Origin: Hymenobacter lucidus
GTDB lineage: Bacteria; Bacteroidota; Bacteroidia; Cytophagales; Hymenobacteraceae
Direction of reading: 5' to 3'
Length of the DNA: 64,000 nt
Assembly: GCF_020447265.1 (NCBI RefSeq)
Contig: NZ_JAJADR010000002.1
Span: forward strand, 496,001 to 560,000
Position 1 is the stretch's first letter. Each line of letters opens with the position of its first letter. The notes beneath the pieces are model-generated. The model did not search any database. It saw only the letters and a program-made list of their open reading frames with translations, and was not told the DNA's origin. This document shows positions 25,599 through 34,997 of this stretch, one piece after another. Position numbers and translations under genes: made by a program.

Positions 25599-26534
25599 AT
25601 GTCCCGTTTTCCGCTTTCCCTGCTGGCGCTTGCCAGCCTGCTTACCGCTGCCAGCTGCTCTTCCGAAACAGAGTCGGACAGCGCGGCCAATACCGTTACG
25701 ACGCCCACCACCGGTACCGCCGACCACGCCGGTGGGCACACCTACGCCTGCCCCATGCACCCTGAAGTAACCAGCACAAAAGAGGGCGAAAAGTGCCCTA
25801 AGTGCGGCATGAAGCTGGAGCACAACGACCAGGTAGCCAACAGCAAAACCTACCAGATGAACTTCACCGCCACCCCCACCCAGCTTACGGCGGGCCAGCC
25901 CGCTACGCTGGCCTTCACGCCCCGCGAAACCGGCAACGAGTCGGCACCGGTGCCGCTGGCGGTGGTGCACGAGAAGAAGATTCACCTCATCATCGTCTCC
26001 AAGGACCTGGGCCAGTTTTACCACGAGCATCCCGAGTACACCGCCGACGGCGACTATAAAGTGCAGTACACTTTCCCCAAGGGTGGCAACTATGTGCTGT
26101 TTCAGGACTACACGCCCACCGGCAGCGGCCATCAACTCGGCCGCCAACCCATTACGGTGCAGGGCCCGGCCTATACCCCGGCGCAGTTCAAGAACGACGA
26201 CATGCAGTGGGAGAAAAATGGCTACCAGGCCAGCCTCTCCTTCGATAAGCCCCTAACCGTGGGGCAGCTGCTGAGCATGAAAATCAACATCACGAAGGAT
26301 GGCCAGCCCGTCACCGACCTCGACAACTACCTCGGCGCCCTGGGCCACGTGGTGGTTATCAGCCAGGATACGGAAAGCTACCTGCACGTGCATCCCAACG
26401 ACCAGGCCGACAAGGGCCCGGCCATCGGCTTCAACACCAGCTTCGAAAAGCCCGGCCTCTACCGCGTCTTCCTGCAGTTCAACCACGGCGGCCAGATTCA
26501 CACCGGCGACTTTACCATCAACGTGCAAGCCTAG
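25599..26534 (+). CDS. Lipoprotein with heavy-metal-binding (HMBD) domain
   Basis: 311 residues with lipobox LTAASC (Cys near residue 20) and an acidic, Thr-rich linker. The HMBD module is YACPMHPEV...CPKCGMKL at about residues 48-70, with paired Cys plus Met/His. Two beta-rich regions follow, one with HLIIVSKDLGQFYHEHPEY and one with HVVVISQDTESYLHVHPNDQ. The repeat of H-x-H-P suggests two metal sites in similar folds. It probably binds copper or silver in the periplasm, passing it to the pump encoded downstream. ATG 25599 is chosen since it begins the lipoprotein signal. Metal identity is inferred. Confidence 0.8.
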   Translation: MSRFPLSLLALASLLTAASCSSETESDSAANTVTTPTTGTADHAGGHTYACPMHPEVTSTKEGEKCPKCGMKLEHNDQVANSKTYQMNFTATPTQLTAGQPATLAFTPRETGNESAPVPLAVVHEKKIHLIIVSKDLGQFYHEHPEYTADGDYKVQYTFPKGGNYVLFQDYTPTGSGHQLGRQPITVQGPAYTPAQFKNDDMQWEKNGYQASLSFDKPLTVGQLLSMKINITKDGQPVTDLDNYLGALGHVVVISQDTESYLHVHPNDQADKGPAIGFNTSFEKPGLYRVFLQFNHGGQIHTGDFTINVQA

Positions 26535-26570
26535 CCCGCCTTTCCCCTTTAACCTTCTCCATTCAACGCC

Positions 26571-27407
26571 ATGAAACGCGCCACATTCCTCCTCTACGCC
26601 CTGGCATCCAGCACTTTGCTGATGATCAGCTGCTCCGATAACAAGTCGACTGAAACGACCACCACGACCACCGAAACAGCCGCAGCCCCGGACTCGGTCG
26701 GCCATGACCACGACGCTATGGCCGGTCACGGGCAGATGCACCACGACGCCACGGCTACCGGTATGCAGGCCGTGATGCATACCATGATGCGCGACATGGA
26801 TGCCTTTAAGCCCGCCGGCAACACCGACCACGACTTTGCCCACATGATGATGGCCCACCACCAGGGCGCCGTGGATATGGCCACGCTGGAGCTGAAAGAA
26901 GGCAAGGACGCGACGCTGCGGGCTATGGCCGAGAAAATCAGCGCCGACCAGCAGCAGGAAATCAAGGCCCTCGAAGCCATTGCCACCCGCCTCGACGGAG
27001 CGCCCACCAACTACCAGCCCACCAACTACCAGCCCACCAACCCGACCGACCCATTCACCAAAGCCATGAAAGCCTCCATGGACGGCATGATGCAAATGGG
27101 CCAAGCCACCGGCAACGTGGACCAGGATTTTGCCCTAATGATGGTGCCCCACCACCAGAGCGCCGTCGATATGGCCAAGGCCGAACTAGCCCACGGCCGC
27201 GACACGAAACTTAAGGAAATGGCGCAAAAAATGATTGACGCCCAGCAGCAGGAAATCCAGCAGTTTAAAGCTTGGCAGGCCAAAAACGGCGGTCAGCTCA
27301 AGCCCAGCGCCGCCGTGTATGAATGCCCCATGGGCTGCGAAGGCAGCCGCAGCACCCAGCCCGGCAAGTGCCCGGTCTGCGAAATGGAGCTCGTCAAGAA
27401 AGTATAA
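26571..27407 (+). CDS. Double-DUF305 lipoprotein with C-terminal HMBD-like motif
   Basis: 278 residues with lipobox LLMISC at about 17-22. Two DUF305 units carry the signature FAHMMMAHHQGAVDMA (about residue 97) and FALMMVPHHQSAVDMA (about 185). They are separated by a short linker in which NYQPT is repeated three times. The C-terminus, YECPMGCEGSRSTQPGKCPVCEMEL, is a degenerate HMBD-type Cys motif. DUF305 is a helical ferritin-like fold rich in Met/His and common in copper-resistance loci. Single-unit DUF305 proteins are about half this length, so the gene looks duplicated and fused. It lies between two metal-protein genes in unit 2. Confidence 0.85.
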   Translation: MKRATFLLYALASSTLLMISCSDNKSTETTTTTTETAAAPDSVGHDHDAMAGHGQMHHDATATGMQAVMHTMMRDMDAFKPAGNTDHDFAHMMMAHHQGAVDMATLELKEGKDATLRAMAEKISADQQQEIKALEAIATRLDGAPTNYQPTNYQPTNPTDPFTKAMKASMDGMMQMGQATGNVDQDFALMMVPHHQSAVDMAKAELAHGRDTKLKEMAQKMIDAQQQEIQQFKAWQAKNGGQLKPSAAVYECPMGCEGSRSTQPGKCPVCEMELVKKV

Positions 27408-27455
27408 CCGGCCGACCCTGATACGGCGGCCGGGCCCGGATTTACTCCCGACCTC

Positions 27456-28673
27456 ATGAAGTATTTGCCCCTTGGTTTTTGCCTATTGCTGCTGGTGGGC
27501 TCGGCACACGCCCAGCAGCAGGTGGTGCGGCTCGACAGCGCCGAGCAGCAGGCATTGCGCCGTCACCCGCGGCTGCGGCAGTCGGAGCAGGAAATTGCCG
27601 AGCAGCGCGCCCTCAAGCGGGGCTCGTTTGCGCCGGCCAACCCCGATGTGCTGCTCTCGGCTCCCACGGGCGAGAAGTGGGCCCCGGGCGTGGTGCAGAC
27701 TATTGACCTGCCCAATGTGTACCGGCGCCAGCGCCAGGTGGCCGAAGCCGGTATTACGCTGGCTGAGCGGGGCCGCGACGTAAGCCGGGCCACGGTGCTG
27801 CGTGACACACGCCTGGCGTATCTAAGCTTGCAGTTTGCCGAAGCTCAGGTGCGCCAGCTCACCTACCAGGATAGCCTCTTTCGGGCCTTGCGCCTGGCCA
27901 CCGAGCGGCTGTATGCGGCCGGCGAAGTTACGTCGCTACAGCGCCTGAGCACCGAGGCGGAAGCCCGGCAAGTAACCGTGCAGCTACAGCAGGCCACCGC
28001 CGACCAGCGCGCCGCCCAGCGCCGACTAGCACTGCTGGTGGGGCGGCCCACTGAAGCCCTGGCTACCAGCACCGACCTGCGCCGCAGCGGCCCCGAGCTG
28101 GCCCAGACGGGCGCAAACCTGCTTGCGGACCTGCCCACCGAGGATAGCAGTGCTCTGATGCGCAGCCCCACCCTGGCTGCGGCGGCGCAAAATGTGGCAT
28201 TGAGTCAGTCGGGCATCAGCCTGGTGCGGGCCCGGCGCACCCCGGCCCTGACGGTGGGTTACCAGAACCAGGCCTTTGACAACTCGGCTCTGCGGTACCG
28301 CTTCCAGTTTGGCGTGTCGGTGCCCATCTGGTTCTGGACCTACCGCGCCCAGCTGCAGGCCGCTACCGCCCGCGCCCAAGCCGCTGGCTACCAGCTGCAA
28401 ACGCAACGCCTGGAGCTCAGCACGCTCTACCAGCAGGCCCTGGCCGACACCCGCAAGTTCTCGGCCTCACTGGGCTATTATGAGCAAACCGGCCTGCCCC
28501 AGTCGCGGGCCATTATCAGCCAGTCGCAACGCCTGTTCCGGGCCGGCGAAATCAGCTACCTGGTGTTGATTCAGAGCTTGAACCAGGCTTTTACCATTCA
28601 GAACACCTACCTGACCACCATCCGCGACTACCGTCAGGCCCTGATCGAACTTAACTACCTGCGGGGTGAATAA
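27456..28673 (+). CDS. TolC-family outer-membrane efflux channel
   Basis: 405 residues with signal peptide (PLGFCLLLLVGSAHAQ) and two OEP repeats. The first runs from LDSAEQQALRRHPRLRQSEQE, the second from SPTLAAAAQNVALSQSGISL. Conserved strand segments are YQNQAFDNSALRYRFQFGVSVPI and QSQRLFRAGEISYLVLIQSL. It supplies the outer-membrane channel for the RND pump of unit 2. The channel of unit 1 is instead fused to its pump, and the two TolC sequences share the same YEQTGLPQ-type segment. The downstream gene starts within 2 bp of the stop codon. Confidence 0.9.
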   Translation: MKYLPLGFCLLLLVGSAHAQQQVVRLDSAEQQALRRHPRLRQSEQEIAEQRALKRGSFAPANPDVLLSAPTGEKWAPGVVQTIDLPNVYRRQRQVAEAGITLAERGRDVSRATVLRDTRLAYLSLQFAEAQVRQLTYQDSLFRALRLATERLYAAGEVTSLQRLSTEAEARQVTVQLQQATADQRAAQRRLALLVGRPTEALATSTDLRRSGPELAQTGANLLADLPTEDSSALMRSPTLAAAAQNVALSQSGISLVRARRTPALTVGYQNQAFDNSALRYRFQFGVSVPIWFWTYRAQLQAATARAQAAGYQLQTQRLELSTLYQQALADTRKFSASLGYYEQTGLPQSRAIISQSQRLFRAGEISYLVLIQSLNQAFTIQNTYLTTIRDYRQALIELNYLRGE

Positions 28674-28674
28674 G

Positions 28675-29280
28675 ATGAACCAACTTCTGATGTTGCTGCT
28701 CGGCCTGCTCCTGCTCAGCGGTCCAGCCCAGGCCCACGGCGGCGAAGACCACGGCGCAGCCAATGCTGCCGCGCCAGCGGGGGCTACCTCCTTTTCTGTG
28801 GCAGCCCTGTCGGAAAAGTTCGAAGTGCTCTTGCGCTACGATCCCCTGGAAGGCGGCGAGCCGGCCCATCTGCGCCTGTTTCTGTCGGACTACGCTACCA
28901 ATGCGCCCGTTACCGGCGCCAAGCTCACGCTCACCAATCCTGAGGATAAGAACCTGAAATGGGCCGTAACAGAGCAGGAACCCGGTGTTTACCTGGTCGA
29001 GGGCGAGTTTCCGGCTAACCAGCCCTACAGTTTCGCCCTCAACATCGTGGCCGGCTCCCGGGCCGACTTACTGCTGCTGCAGGGCGTCAGGGTGGGTGAA
29101 AAGCTGCCCGCAGCCGAACTGCCGCCCACAGCTGCACCGGGGCTGTTTTCCTCCTGGAAAACTATTCTGGCCTTGGTCGGGGCCTTTGCCCTCGGTATTG
29201 TGCTCACCGTGCTACTCATGCGCCGGCGCCGCGCCGTTTCCCCCACCCCTGCTTCCGCCATCTATGAAAACCGCGCCTAA
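28675..29280 (+). CDS. Small secreted/membrane protein between TolC and adaptor
   Basis: 201 residues with signal peptide MNQLLMLLLGLLLLSGPAQA followed by HGGEDHG. The middle is a beta-rich immunoglobulin-like or carboxypeptidase-regulatory-like region (FEVLLRYDPLEGGEPAHLRLFLSDYATNAPVTGAKLTLTNPED). A C-terminal membrane segment is followed by an RRRR tail. A similar HGGEDHG stretch begins the mature adaptor encoded next. Such genes are common between tolC and the adaptor in Bacteroidota metal clusters, but I know no defined role. ATG 28675 begins 2 bp after the tolC stop; a GTG at 28666 would overlap it. Its end overlaps the adaptor gene by 17 bp. Confidence 0.75.
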   Translation: MNQLLMLLLGLLLLSGPAQAHGGEDHGAANAAAPAGATSFSVAALSEKFEVLLRYDPLEGGEPAHLRLFLSDYATNAPVTGAKLTLTNPEDKNLKWAVTEQEPGVYLVEGEFPANQPYSFALNIVAGSRADLLLLQGVRVGEKLPAAELPPTAAPGLFSSWKTILALVGAFALGIVLTVLLMRRRRAVSPTPASAIYENRA

Positions 29281-30409
29281 ATTACTGATTGCTACTGCGG
29301 CGGCCGGCTTCGTGCTGACGCTACTGCTGCCACCGCCCGCTACGGTGCTGGGCCACGGCGGCGAAGACCACGGCGGCACGGCCCCGGCCAGCACCGGCAT
29401 GGCCTCACCCGATGAGGTACTTCTGCCCAAGGAAAGCCAGTTTTTATTCCAGGTACGCACCTCGCTGGCGGCTTATTCCGCTACCTACAGCCGAGCTACG
29501 CTCTACGGTACCGTGTCGGCGGCGGCGGGTGGAGAAGGGCGCATTGTGGTGCCGCAAACGGGCCGCATTGTGCGCCTCGCGGCCCAGGTAGGCCAGCAAG
29601 TGCGGGCTGGGCAGCTGCTGGCCGTTGTGGAGCAAACCCTGGATGCCACCCAGCAAATCGGGCTGAGCACCGAGCGGGCCAACGCCCAGGCCGAGCTGCG
29701 CGCCGCCCAGCAGGACTACGACCGCCTGCAAAGCATTGCCGACATTGCCGCCCGCAAAGACGTGGTAGCCGCCGAGCTGCGCCTGCGCCAGGCCCGCCAA
29801 AATGCCAGCATTTACAACGGGCAGGCCCAACAACGCCGCACGACCATCACCTCGCCCGTGAGCGGCACCGTGGACGTGTTCAATCTGGCCGTGGGGCAAC
29901 AGGTAAATCAGGGTGACGAGCTGTTCCGGGTCATCAACCCCGGCAAGCTGCGCATCGAAGCCCAGGTCTTTGCCCAGGACCTGGCCAAGGTAACGCCCGG
30001 CACCCGGTTTCGGGTGGAAGGCCTGCAGGGCCAGCCCGGGGCCGAAGCCCGGTTGGTGGTATTCAGCAACGTGGTAAATCCCGTGAACCAGGCCCGCCAG
30101 CTGATTCTGGAGCTGAACGCCGCCGAGGGCAGCACCTACCGCACCGGCCAGGCCGTGAACGTGCAGATAGTGGGCCAGAGCGGCGGGGGCCGGAAGCAAC
30201 TGGTGGTGCCCACCTCGGCCGTGACGGACCTGAACGGTAAGCCGGTGGTATTTGTGCATACCGCGCCCGAGCACTTCCGGATTCGCTACGTGCAGCCCGG
30301 CGCCGTGAATGGCGAGCAAACCGTGCTGGAGCCGGGCCAAGTCAATGAAAACGACCGGGTTGTGACCCAGGGCACCTACCAGCTCAAGTCCATCTACCTG
30401 AACCAATAG
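29264..30409 (+). CDS. RND efflux periplasmic adaptor (CusB/CzcB-like)
   Basis: 381 residues. A signal peptide precedes HGGEDHGGTAPAS, a His-rich mature N-terminus. Barrel-sandwich halves are RIVVPQTGRIVRLAAQVGQQVRAGQLLAVVEQ and TITSPVSGTVDVFNLAVGQQVNQGDELFRVINPG, with a coiled coil between them. A beta-barrel (LRIEAQVFAQDLAKVTPGTRFRV) and a membrane-proximal domain follow. It couples the pump starting 2 bp downstream to the TolC of this unit. ATG 29264 lies inside the preceding gene; translational coupling is likely. Confidence 0.9.
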   Translation: MKTAPKLLIATAAAGFVLTLLLPPPATVLGHGGEDHGGTAPASTGMASPDEVLLPKESQFLFQVRTSLAAYSATYSRATLYGTVSAAAGGEGRIVVPQTGRIVRLAAQVGQQVRAGQLLAVVEQTLDATQQIGLSTERANAQAELRAAQQDYDRLQSIADIAARKDVVAAELRLRQARQNASIYNGQAQQRRTTITSPVSGTVDVFNLAVGQQVNQGDELFRVINPGKLRIEAQVFAQDLAKVTPGTRFRVEGLQGQPGAEARLVVFSNVVNPVNQARQLILELNAAEGSTYRTGQAVNVQIVGQSGGGRKQLVVPTSAVTDLNGKPVVFVHTAPEHFRIRYVQPGAVNGEQTVLEPGQVNENDRVVTQGTYQLKSIYLNQ

Positions 30410-30411
30410 GC

Positions 30412-33400
30412 ATGCTCGACCAGATAATTCGCTTTGCTCTGCAAAACCGCCTGCTGATGCTGGCCTTCGCCGTGGGCCTGCTCATTGCCGGCTCCTACAC
30501 GGCCCGGCAGCTCCCCGTAGATGTACTGCCCGACCTGGACCGGCCCCGTGTTACCGTGTTTCTGGAAGCGCCGGGCATGGCTCCGGAGGAAGTGGAGGCC
30601 CTGGTAACGCTGCCCGTGGAAACTGCCCTGAACGGCGCCACGGGCGTGTCGGCGGTGCGCTCCAACTCGGCCATCGGGCTGGGCATGGTGTTCGTGGAGT
30701 TCGACTACGGCACCGACATTTTCACCGCCCGCCAGATTGTAAGCGAAAAGCTGCAAACCACCACCGAGCAGCTGCCCACGGGTATTACGCCGGTACTAGG
30801 CCCCATTTCCTCGGTCATGGGCCAGATTATGCTCGTTGGCCTCACGGGTGGGCCGCAAACCAACGCCGCCGACCTGCGCACCCTAGCCAACTACACCGTG
30901 CGCCAGCGCCTGCTTAGCATTCCCGGCGTGGCCCAGGTGATTCCCATCGGCGGCGACAACCGGCAGTACCAGGTGCTACTCGATATGCCCCGGCTCAATG
31001 CGACCAACCTGACGGTGAACCAGGTGGAAGAAGCCCTGCGCCGCTCCAATGTGAATACCACCGGCAATTTCTTTGACCGTAACGGCTCCGAGGTACTCAT
31101 TCGCAACCTGGGCCGCCTGCGCTCAGTGGCCGATATCGAAAATATCATTGTGGGCTACCGCGCGCAGTCGCCCATCCGCGTAGCCGATGTGGCCCGGGTA
31201 GAGTTTGGGGCCCGTTTCAAGCGCGGCGACGGCAGCGTAAACGGTCAGCCCGCCGTGATTCTGAGCATCGAAAAGCAGCCGGGCGCTGCCACCGTGGGCC
31301 TCACCGAAGCCGTGGAAAAAGCCCTAGTCGAGCTCAAGCCCTCCCTGCCCCGCGACGTGCAGGTGAATACGCGCCTGTTTAAGCAGTCGGAGTTCATTGA
31401 GTCGAGCATTAGCAACGTGGAAGAAGCCCTGCGCGACGGAGCCATCCTGGTGGTTATCGTGCTGTTTGCCTTTCTGCTGAATGTGCGCACCACGTTTATT
31501 TCCTTGGTAGCTATTCCGTTGTCGTTGCTGGTCACGGCCCTGGTGTTTCGCTTGGCCGGCATCAGCATCAACACCATGACTCTGGGCGGACTAGCCATTG
31601 CCATTGGTGAGCTGGTCGACGACGCCATCGTGGACGTAGAAAATGTGTACCGCCGCCTGCGCGAAAACCGGCGGCGGACCACTCCACAGCCGGCACTCAA
31701 GGTCATTTACGCGGCCAGCTCTGAGGTGCGCAACTCCATTGTGTACGCCACCATCATTGTAGTGCTGGTATTTTTGCCGCTGTTTGCCCTCGAAGGCATG
31801 GAAGGCCGCATTTTCGCGCCCCTGGGCATTGCCTACATCACCAGCATTGTGGCTTCGCTGTTTGTCTCGCTCACAGTCACGCCGGTGCTGTGCTACTACC
31901 TGCTGCCCCGCATGAAGCAGATGAGCCACCCCGAAACCGACGGGGGCTTGGTGCGCTGGCTGAAGCAAAAGGATACCCGCCTGCTGACCTGGGGCCTGGC
32001 CCACTCAAAAGGTATTCTGACTGCCACGGCGCTGCTCTTCGTGCTGGCCGCGGGCCTGGTACCTTTCTTCGGTACCGAATTTCTGCCGCCCTTCAACGAA
32101 GGCTCACTCACGGTCAATTTCTCGGCACCGGCTGGCACCTCCCTCACCGAGTCGAACCGCCTGGGCACGCTAGGCGAGCAGCAGATGCTCAAGATTCCGG
32201 AAGTGGCCTACACCGCCCGCCGCACCGGCCGGGCCGAGCTCGATGAGCACGCCGAATCGGTGAACAACTCCGAAATTGAGGTGGCTTTCAAGACGGAGGA
32301 CGAGCTGAAAAAGGCCGGCAAAGCCATGCGCAGCCGCGACGAAATCTTGGCCGACATGCGCCAGAAGCTCGGCCTGATTACGGGCGTGAACGTGAACATC
32401 GGGCAGCCCATTTCCCACCGCCTCGACCACCTCTTGTCGGGTGTGCGGGCGCAGGTAGCCATTAAAGTGTTTGGCAACGACCTGCTGGAACTGCGCCGCT
32501 ATGCCAATGAGGTGCGCACCGTGGCCGCCTCTGTACCGGGCGTGGTCGACCTGCAAGTTGAAAAACAGGTCCAGATTCCGCAGCTGCTTATTCGGCCCCG
32601 CGACGAGGCTTTGCGCGCCTATGGCCTGGAGCGGGGCGAAGTAGTGCGCGACCTGGAAACGCTGTTTCAAGGGGCCGTGGTGTCGCAGATACTCAACGGG
32701 CAGCAGCGGTTCGACCTCGTGGTGAAGCTCCCGGAAGCACAGCGCAACGATATTTCAGCCATTAGCCAGACCCGCATTGAAACACCCGCCGGCACCCTGA
32801 TTCCGGTGAGCCAGGTGGCCGAAATCCTCTACGAGCCTGGGCCCAACACCATCAACCACGAAAACACCCAGCGCCGCATCATCCTCTCGCTCAACGTGGC
32901 CGGGCGCGACCTAGGCTCCACGGTGCAGGAAATTCAGCGGAAAGTGAGCCAGCAGGTGCCGCTACCGGCGGGCTACTACCTCACCTACGGCGGCCAGTTC
33001 GAGAGCCAGCAGTCGGCTTCCCGGAAAATTCTCTGGCTGAGCCTGTTTTCATTGGCCGGTATCTTTCTGGTCTTGTATTCCCATTTTAAGTCGAGCTACC
33101 TGGTGGGGCAAATAATGCTCAATATCCCGCTGGCTCTCATCGGCTCGGTGGTAGCGGTGCTCCTCACGGGCGGCACGTTCAGCATTGCCTCGCTCGTGGG
33201 CTTTATCACGCTCACCGGCATTGCCTCGCGCAACGGCATCATGATGATTTCGCACTACATCCACCTGATAGAGCACGAAGGCGAGAAATTTGGCAAGGAA
33301 ATGATTATCCGCGGCTCGCTGGAGCGCCTGGTACCCGTGCTGATGACGGCCCTGGTGGCCGCACTGGCGCTGGTGCCGCTTACCCTGGCCAAGGATGCGC

Positions 33401-33627
33401 CGGGCAAGGAAATTCTTTACCCTGTAGCCACCGTTATCCTGGGCGGCCTGCTTTCTTCCACCTTTCTCGACATCATCGTGACGCCCGTAGTGTTCTGGCT
33501 GGTAGGCGAGAAAGCCTTAGCCCAGTACTTCGCCGCGCGCCAGGAAGTGAGTCTCGATGAGCACGCACCGGAGTCCGCCGCCCCCACGCCCCCACCGCCC
33601 CTGAACCCGGTGCTGCCCGCGCACTAG
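30412..33627 (+). CDS. Efflux RND transporter permease, CusA/CzcA group
   Basis: A 1071-residue RND pump with about twelve membrane segments and two periplasmic loops. It starts MLDQIIRFALQNRLLMLAFAVG, and TM4 contains AIGELVDDAIVDVENVYRRL with the proton-relay acidic residues. GTEFLPPFNEGSLTVNFSAP and FGNDLLELRRYANEV mark the porter and docking regions. Unlike the first pump it has no fused channel; it ends in a Pro-rich tail. It is the last gene of unit 2. Sequence divergence from the first pump suggests a different cation range, but substrate is not deducible. Confidence 0.93.
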   Translation: MLDQIIRFALQNRLLMLAFAVGLLIAGSYTARQLPVDVLPDLDRPRVTVFLEAPGMAPEEVEALVTLPVETALNGATGVSAVRSNSAIGLGMVFVEFDYGTDIFTARQIVSEKLQTTTEQLPTGITPVLGPISSVMGQIMLVGLTGGPQTNAADLRTLANYTVRQRLLSIPGVAQVIPIGGDNRQYQVLLDMPRLNATNLTVNQVEEALRRSNVNTTGNFFDRNGSEVLIRNLGRLRSVADIENIIVGYRAQSPIRVADVARVEFGARFKRGDGSVNGQPAVILSIEKQPGAATVGLTEAVEKALVELKPSLPRDVQVNTRLFKQSEFIESSISNVEEALRDGAILVVIVLFAFLLNVRTTFISLVAIPLSLLVTALVFRLAGISINTMTLGGLAIAIGELVDDAIVDVENVYRRLRENRRRTTPQPALKVIYAASSEVRNSIVYATIIVVLVFLPLFALEGMEGRIFAPLGIAYITSIVASLFVSLTVTPVLCYYLLPRMKQMSHPETDGGLVRWLKQKDTRLLTWGLAHSKGILTATALLFVLAAGLVPFFGTEFLPPFNEGSLTVNFSAPAGTSLTESNRLGTLGEQQMLKIPEVAYTARRTGRAELDEHAESVNNSEIEVAFKTEDELKKAGKAMRSRDEILADMRQKLGLITGVNVNIGQPISHRLDHLLSGVRAQVAIKVFGNDLLELRRYANEVRTVAASVPGVVDLQVEKQVQIPQLLIRPRDEALRAYGLERGEVVRDLETLFQGAVVSQILNGQQRFDLVVKLPEAQRNDISAISQTRIETPAGTLIPVSQVAEILYEPGPNTINHENTQRRIILSLNVAGRDLGSTVQEIQRKVSQQVPLPAGYYLTYGGQFESQQSASRKILWLSLFSLAGIFLVLYSHFKSSYLVGQIMLNIPLALIGSVVAVLLTGGTFSIASLVGFITLTGIASRNGIMMISHYIHLIEHEGEKFGKEMIIRGSLERLVPVLMTALVAALALVPLTLAKDAPGKEILYPVATVILGGLLSSTFLDIIVTPVVFWLVGEKALAQYFAARQEVSLDEHAPESAAPTPPPPLNPVLPAH

Positions 33628-33768
33628 GCTTCGCTTCGCCGTGTCTCTCAGCACTATTGGTCGGCTAGCCGGGCTTTGCACGCTAACGTTTGTGCGAGCA
33701 CTGCTACAAAGTTTCCTTTTCAGCGAAGGGTTTGTGTATATTGAAGACTCGCCTGTAGTCTATCCTGG

Positions 33769-34161
33769 ATGGAAGTACTTTATCATACCGCTGCTTTGTC
33801 TATTGCCCATGATGCCATCAACCAGTGGCTGTACGTGGAGTGGAAAGGCCAGCATAATGAAGTATCGGCCATTTCGGGTGGCGACTTGATCCTGCGTTTT
33901 TTACAGGATTATCCTTGTAAAAAGATGCTCAACGACAACAGCCAGGTCACCAGCGACTGGGAAAAGGGAGCCGCCTGGGTAGGCGGGCACTACTACGACC
34001 AACTGGCGCAACGCGGAGTGCGGTACGTAGCCTGGGTGTATCCACCGCACTGGCGGGCCCGCAAATCGATGGACCGGGCCATGCAGTTTGTCACTCGCCC
34101 TATGGTGGTCACATTCGATGACTTAGCTACTGCTTACGAGTGGCTCCGGACCACCAACTAA
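33769..34161 (+). CDS. Uncharacterised small protein, STAS-like fold possible
   Basis: 130 residues starting MEVLYHTAALSIAHDA, with WLYVEWKGQ, then a helix-strand alternation and the ending TRPMVVTFDDLATAYEWLRT. This pattern (short strand, WL.V.W.G, helix, terminal YEWL) resembles the SpoIIAA/STAS-like small proteins numerous in this genus. A gene of the same general type lies at 39116. No domain is firmly recognised. It follows the efflux operon after 141 bp and has its own terminator. Confidence 0.65.
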   Translation: MEVLYHTAALSIAHDAINQWLYVEWKGQHNEVSAISGGDLILRFLQDYPCKKMLNDNSQVTSDWEKGAAWVGGHYYDQLAQRGVRYVAWVYPPHWRARKSMDRAMQFVTRPMVVTFDDLATAYEWLRTTN

Positions 34162-34177
34162 TTTTGCCACGAACACT

Positions 34178-34213
34178 AAAAAGGCCCTGCCTCAAGTAGC
34201 GCAGGGCCTTTTC
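34178..34213 (+). terminator. Hairpin terminator
   Basis: AAGGCCCTGC and GCAGGGCCTTTT arms, loop CTCAAGTAGC, after the gene ending at 34161. Confidence 0.85.
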
Positions 34214-34275
34214 AGGGTACAGAAAGGATTACCGGAAAAGTTTGTTTTCGTAGCTCAGAATGGGTATTTCGTGCA

Positions 34276-34668
34276 TTAAGCTGCTTGCTCCCGGGCGCTG
34301 GCCGGCAGCCGGAGGTGTTTTTCCTGTAGGCCTTCCTGGGTTGCCTCTAGCATAGATAGTGTGACGCCGCCGTGCAACGTAAAAAACACTTCTATCTGCT
34401 GCTGCAGCTGGGTCGGATCATCGGAGGGTAGCTCAGCGACTATATCGGCCATGGAGGATATTTTCTCGCAGGTCGTCAGCATGTAGCCGGGCTCATGCAA
34501 CCATGAGTACACGAACAGATGCGTGCCATCCTGAGCCGTGTAGATGTGCTGATAACGGGCATCGGTGGCAGGAATGTACGCTTCTTCGCCGCCCCGGCTG
34601 GTGTGGTAGAGGCTGTAGCTGGGGGTCAGGGGAACAAAACCGAGGCTGTGCAGGTAGGTATCTTTCAT
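34276..34668 (-). CDS. Uncharacterised cytoplasmic protein
   Basis: 130 residues with no signal or membrane segment. It begins KDTYLHSLGFVPLTPSYSLYHT and contains HIYTAQDGTHLFVYSWL followed by an acidic region with QQQIEVFFTLHGG. I recognise no family. ATG 34668 is the only sensible start. It stands alone on the minus strand between two plus-strand genes. Confidence 0.6.
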   Translation of the reverse strand: MKDTYLHSLGFVPLTPSYSLYHTSRGGEEAYIPATDARYQHIYTAQDGTHLFVYSWLHEPGYMLTTCEKISSMADIVAELPSDDPTQLQQQIEVFFTLHGGVTLSMLEATQEGLQEKHLRLPASAREQAA

Positions 34669-34997
34669 GGTTGCTGGCAGTTTAATGCAAAGCCCGTGGA
34701 GGCAGGCTGTTAGAACGCATCCAAGATTGCCGCCTTATCGTCGGATAGAAAGGACCCTTTATGGGCAGTTGTGACATCCAGCCACACTTAAACACTTGCC
34801 GCTAATCGGTCATTCGAGCGTCACACAGCTTACCAGCCTTATTTTAGAGTGGCTCAAGTATGTAAAATTGTGACGGCTAACGACTATTAATTTCAGGGGT
34901 TACGAGTGCTCAATAACTGGCAAACCTGCTTCTGGTATGTGCGTATTGTTCCCGCCGCCGCTCTATTGCGCACCCTTTGGTATATAGCTGATTATCT
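34669..34997. other. 329-bp intergenic stretch
   Basis: No gene seen. It is more AT-rich than its surroundings and must contain the divergent promoters of the minus-strand gene at 34668 and the EamA gene at 34998. CCCTTTGGTATATAG just before 34998 is the only promoter-like patch I would point to. Confidence 0.4.

Noticed and set aside
26990..27050. Tandem repeat as a possible CRISPR-like or VNTR array
   Set aside because: Only three 12-bp NYQPT-coding copies inside a gene; a short coding linker repeat, not a CRISPR array.
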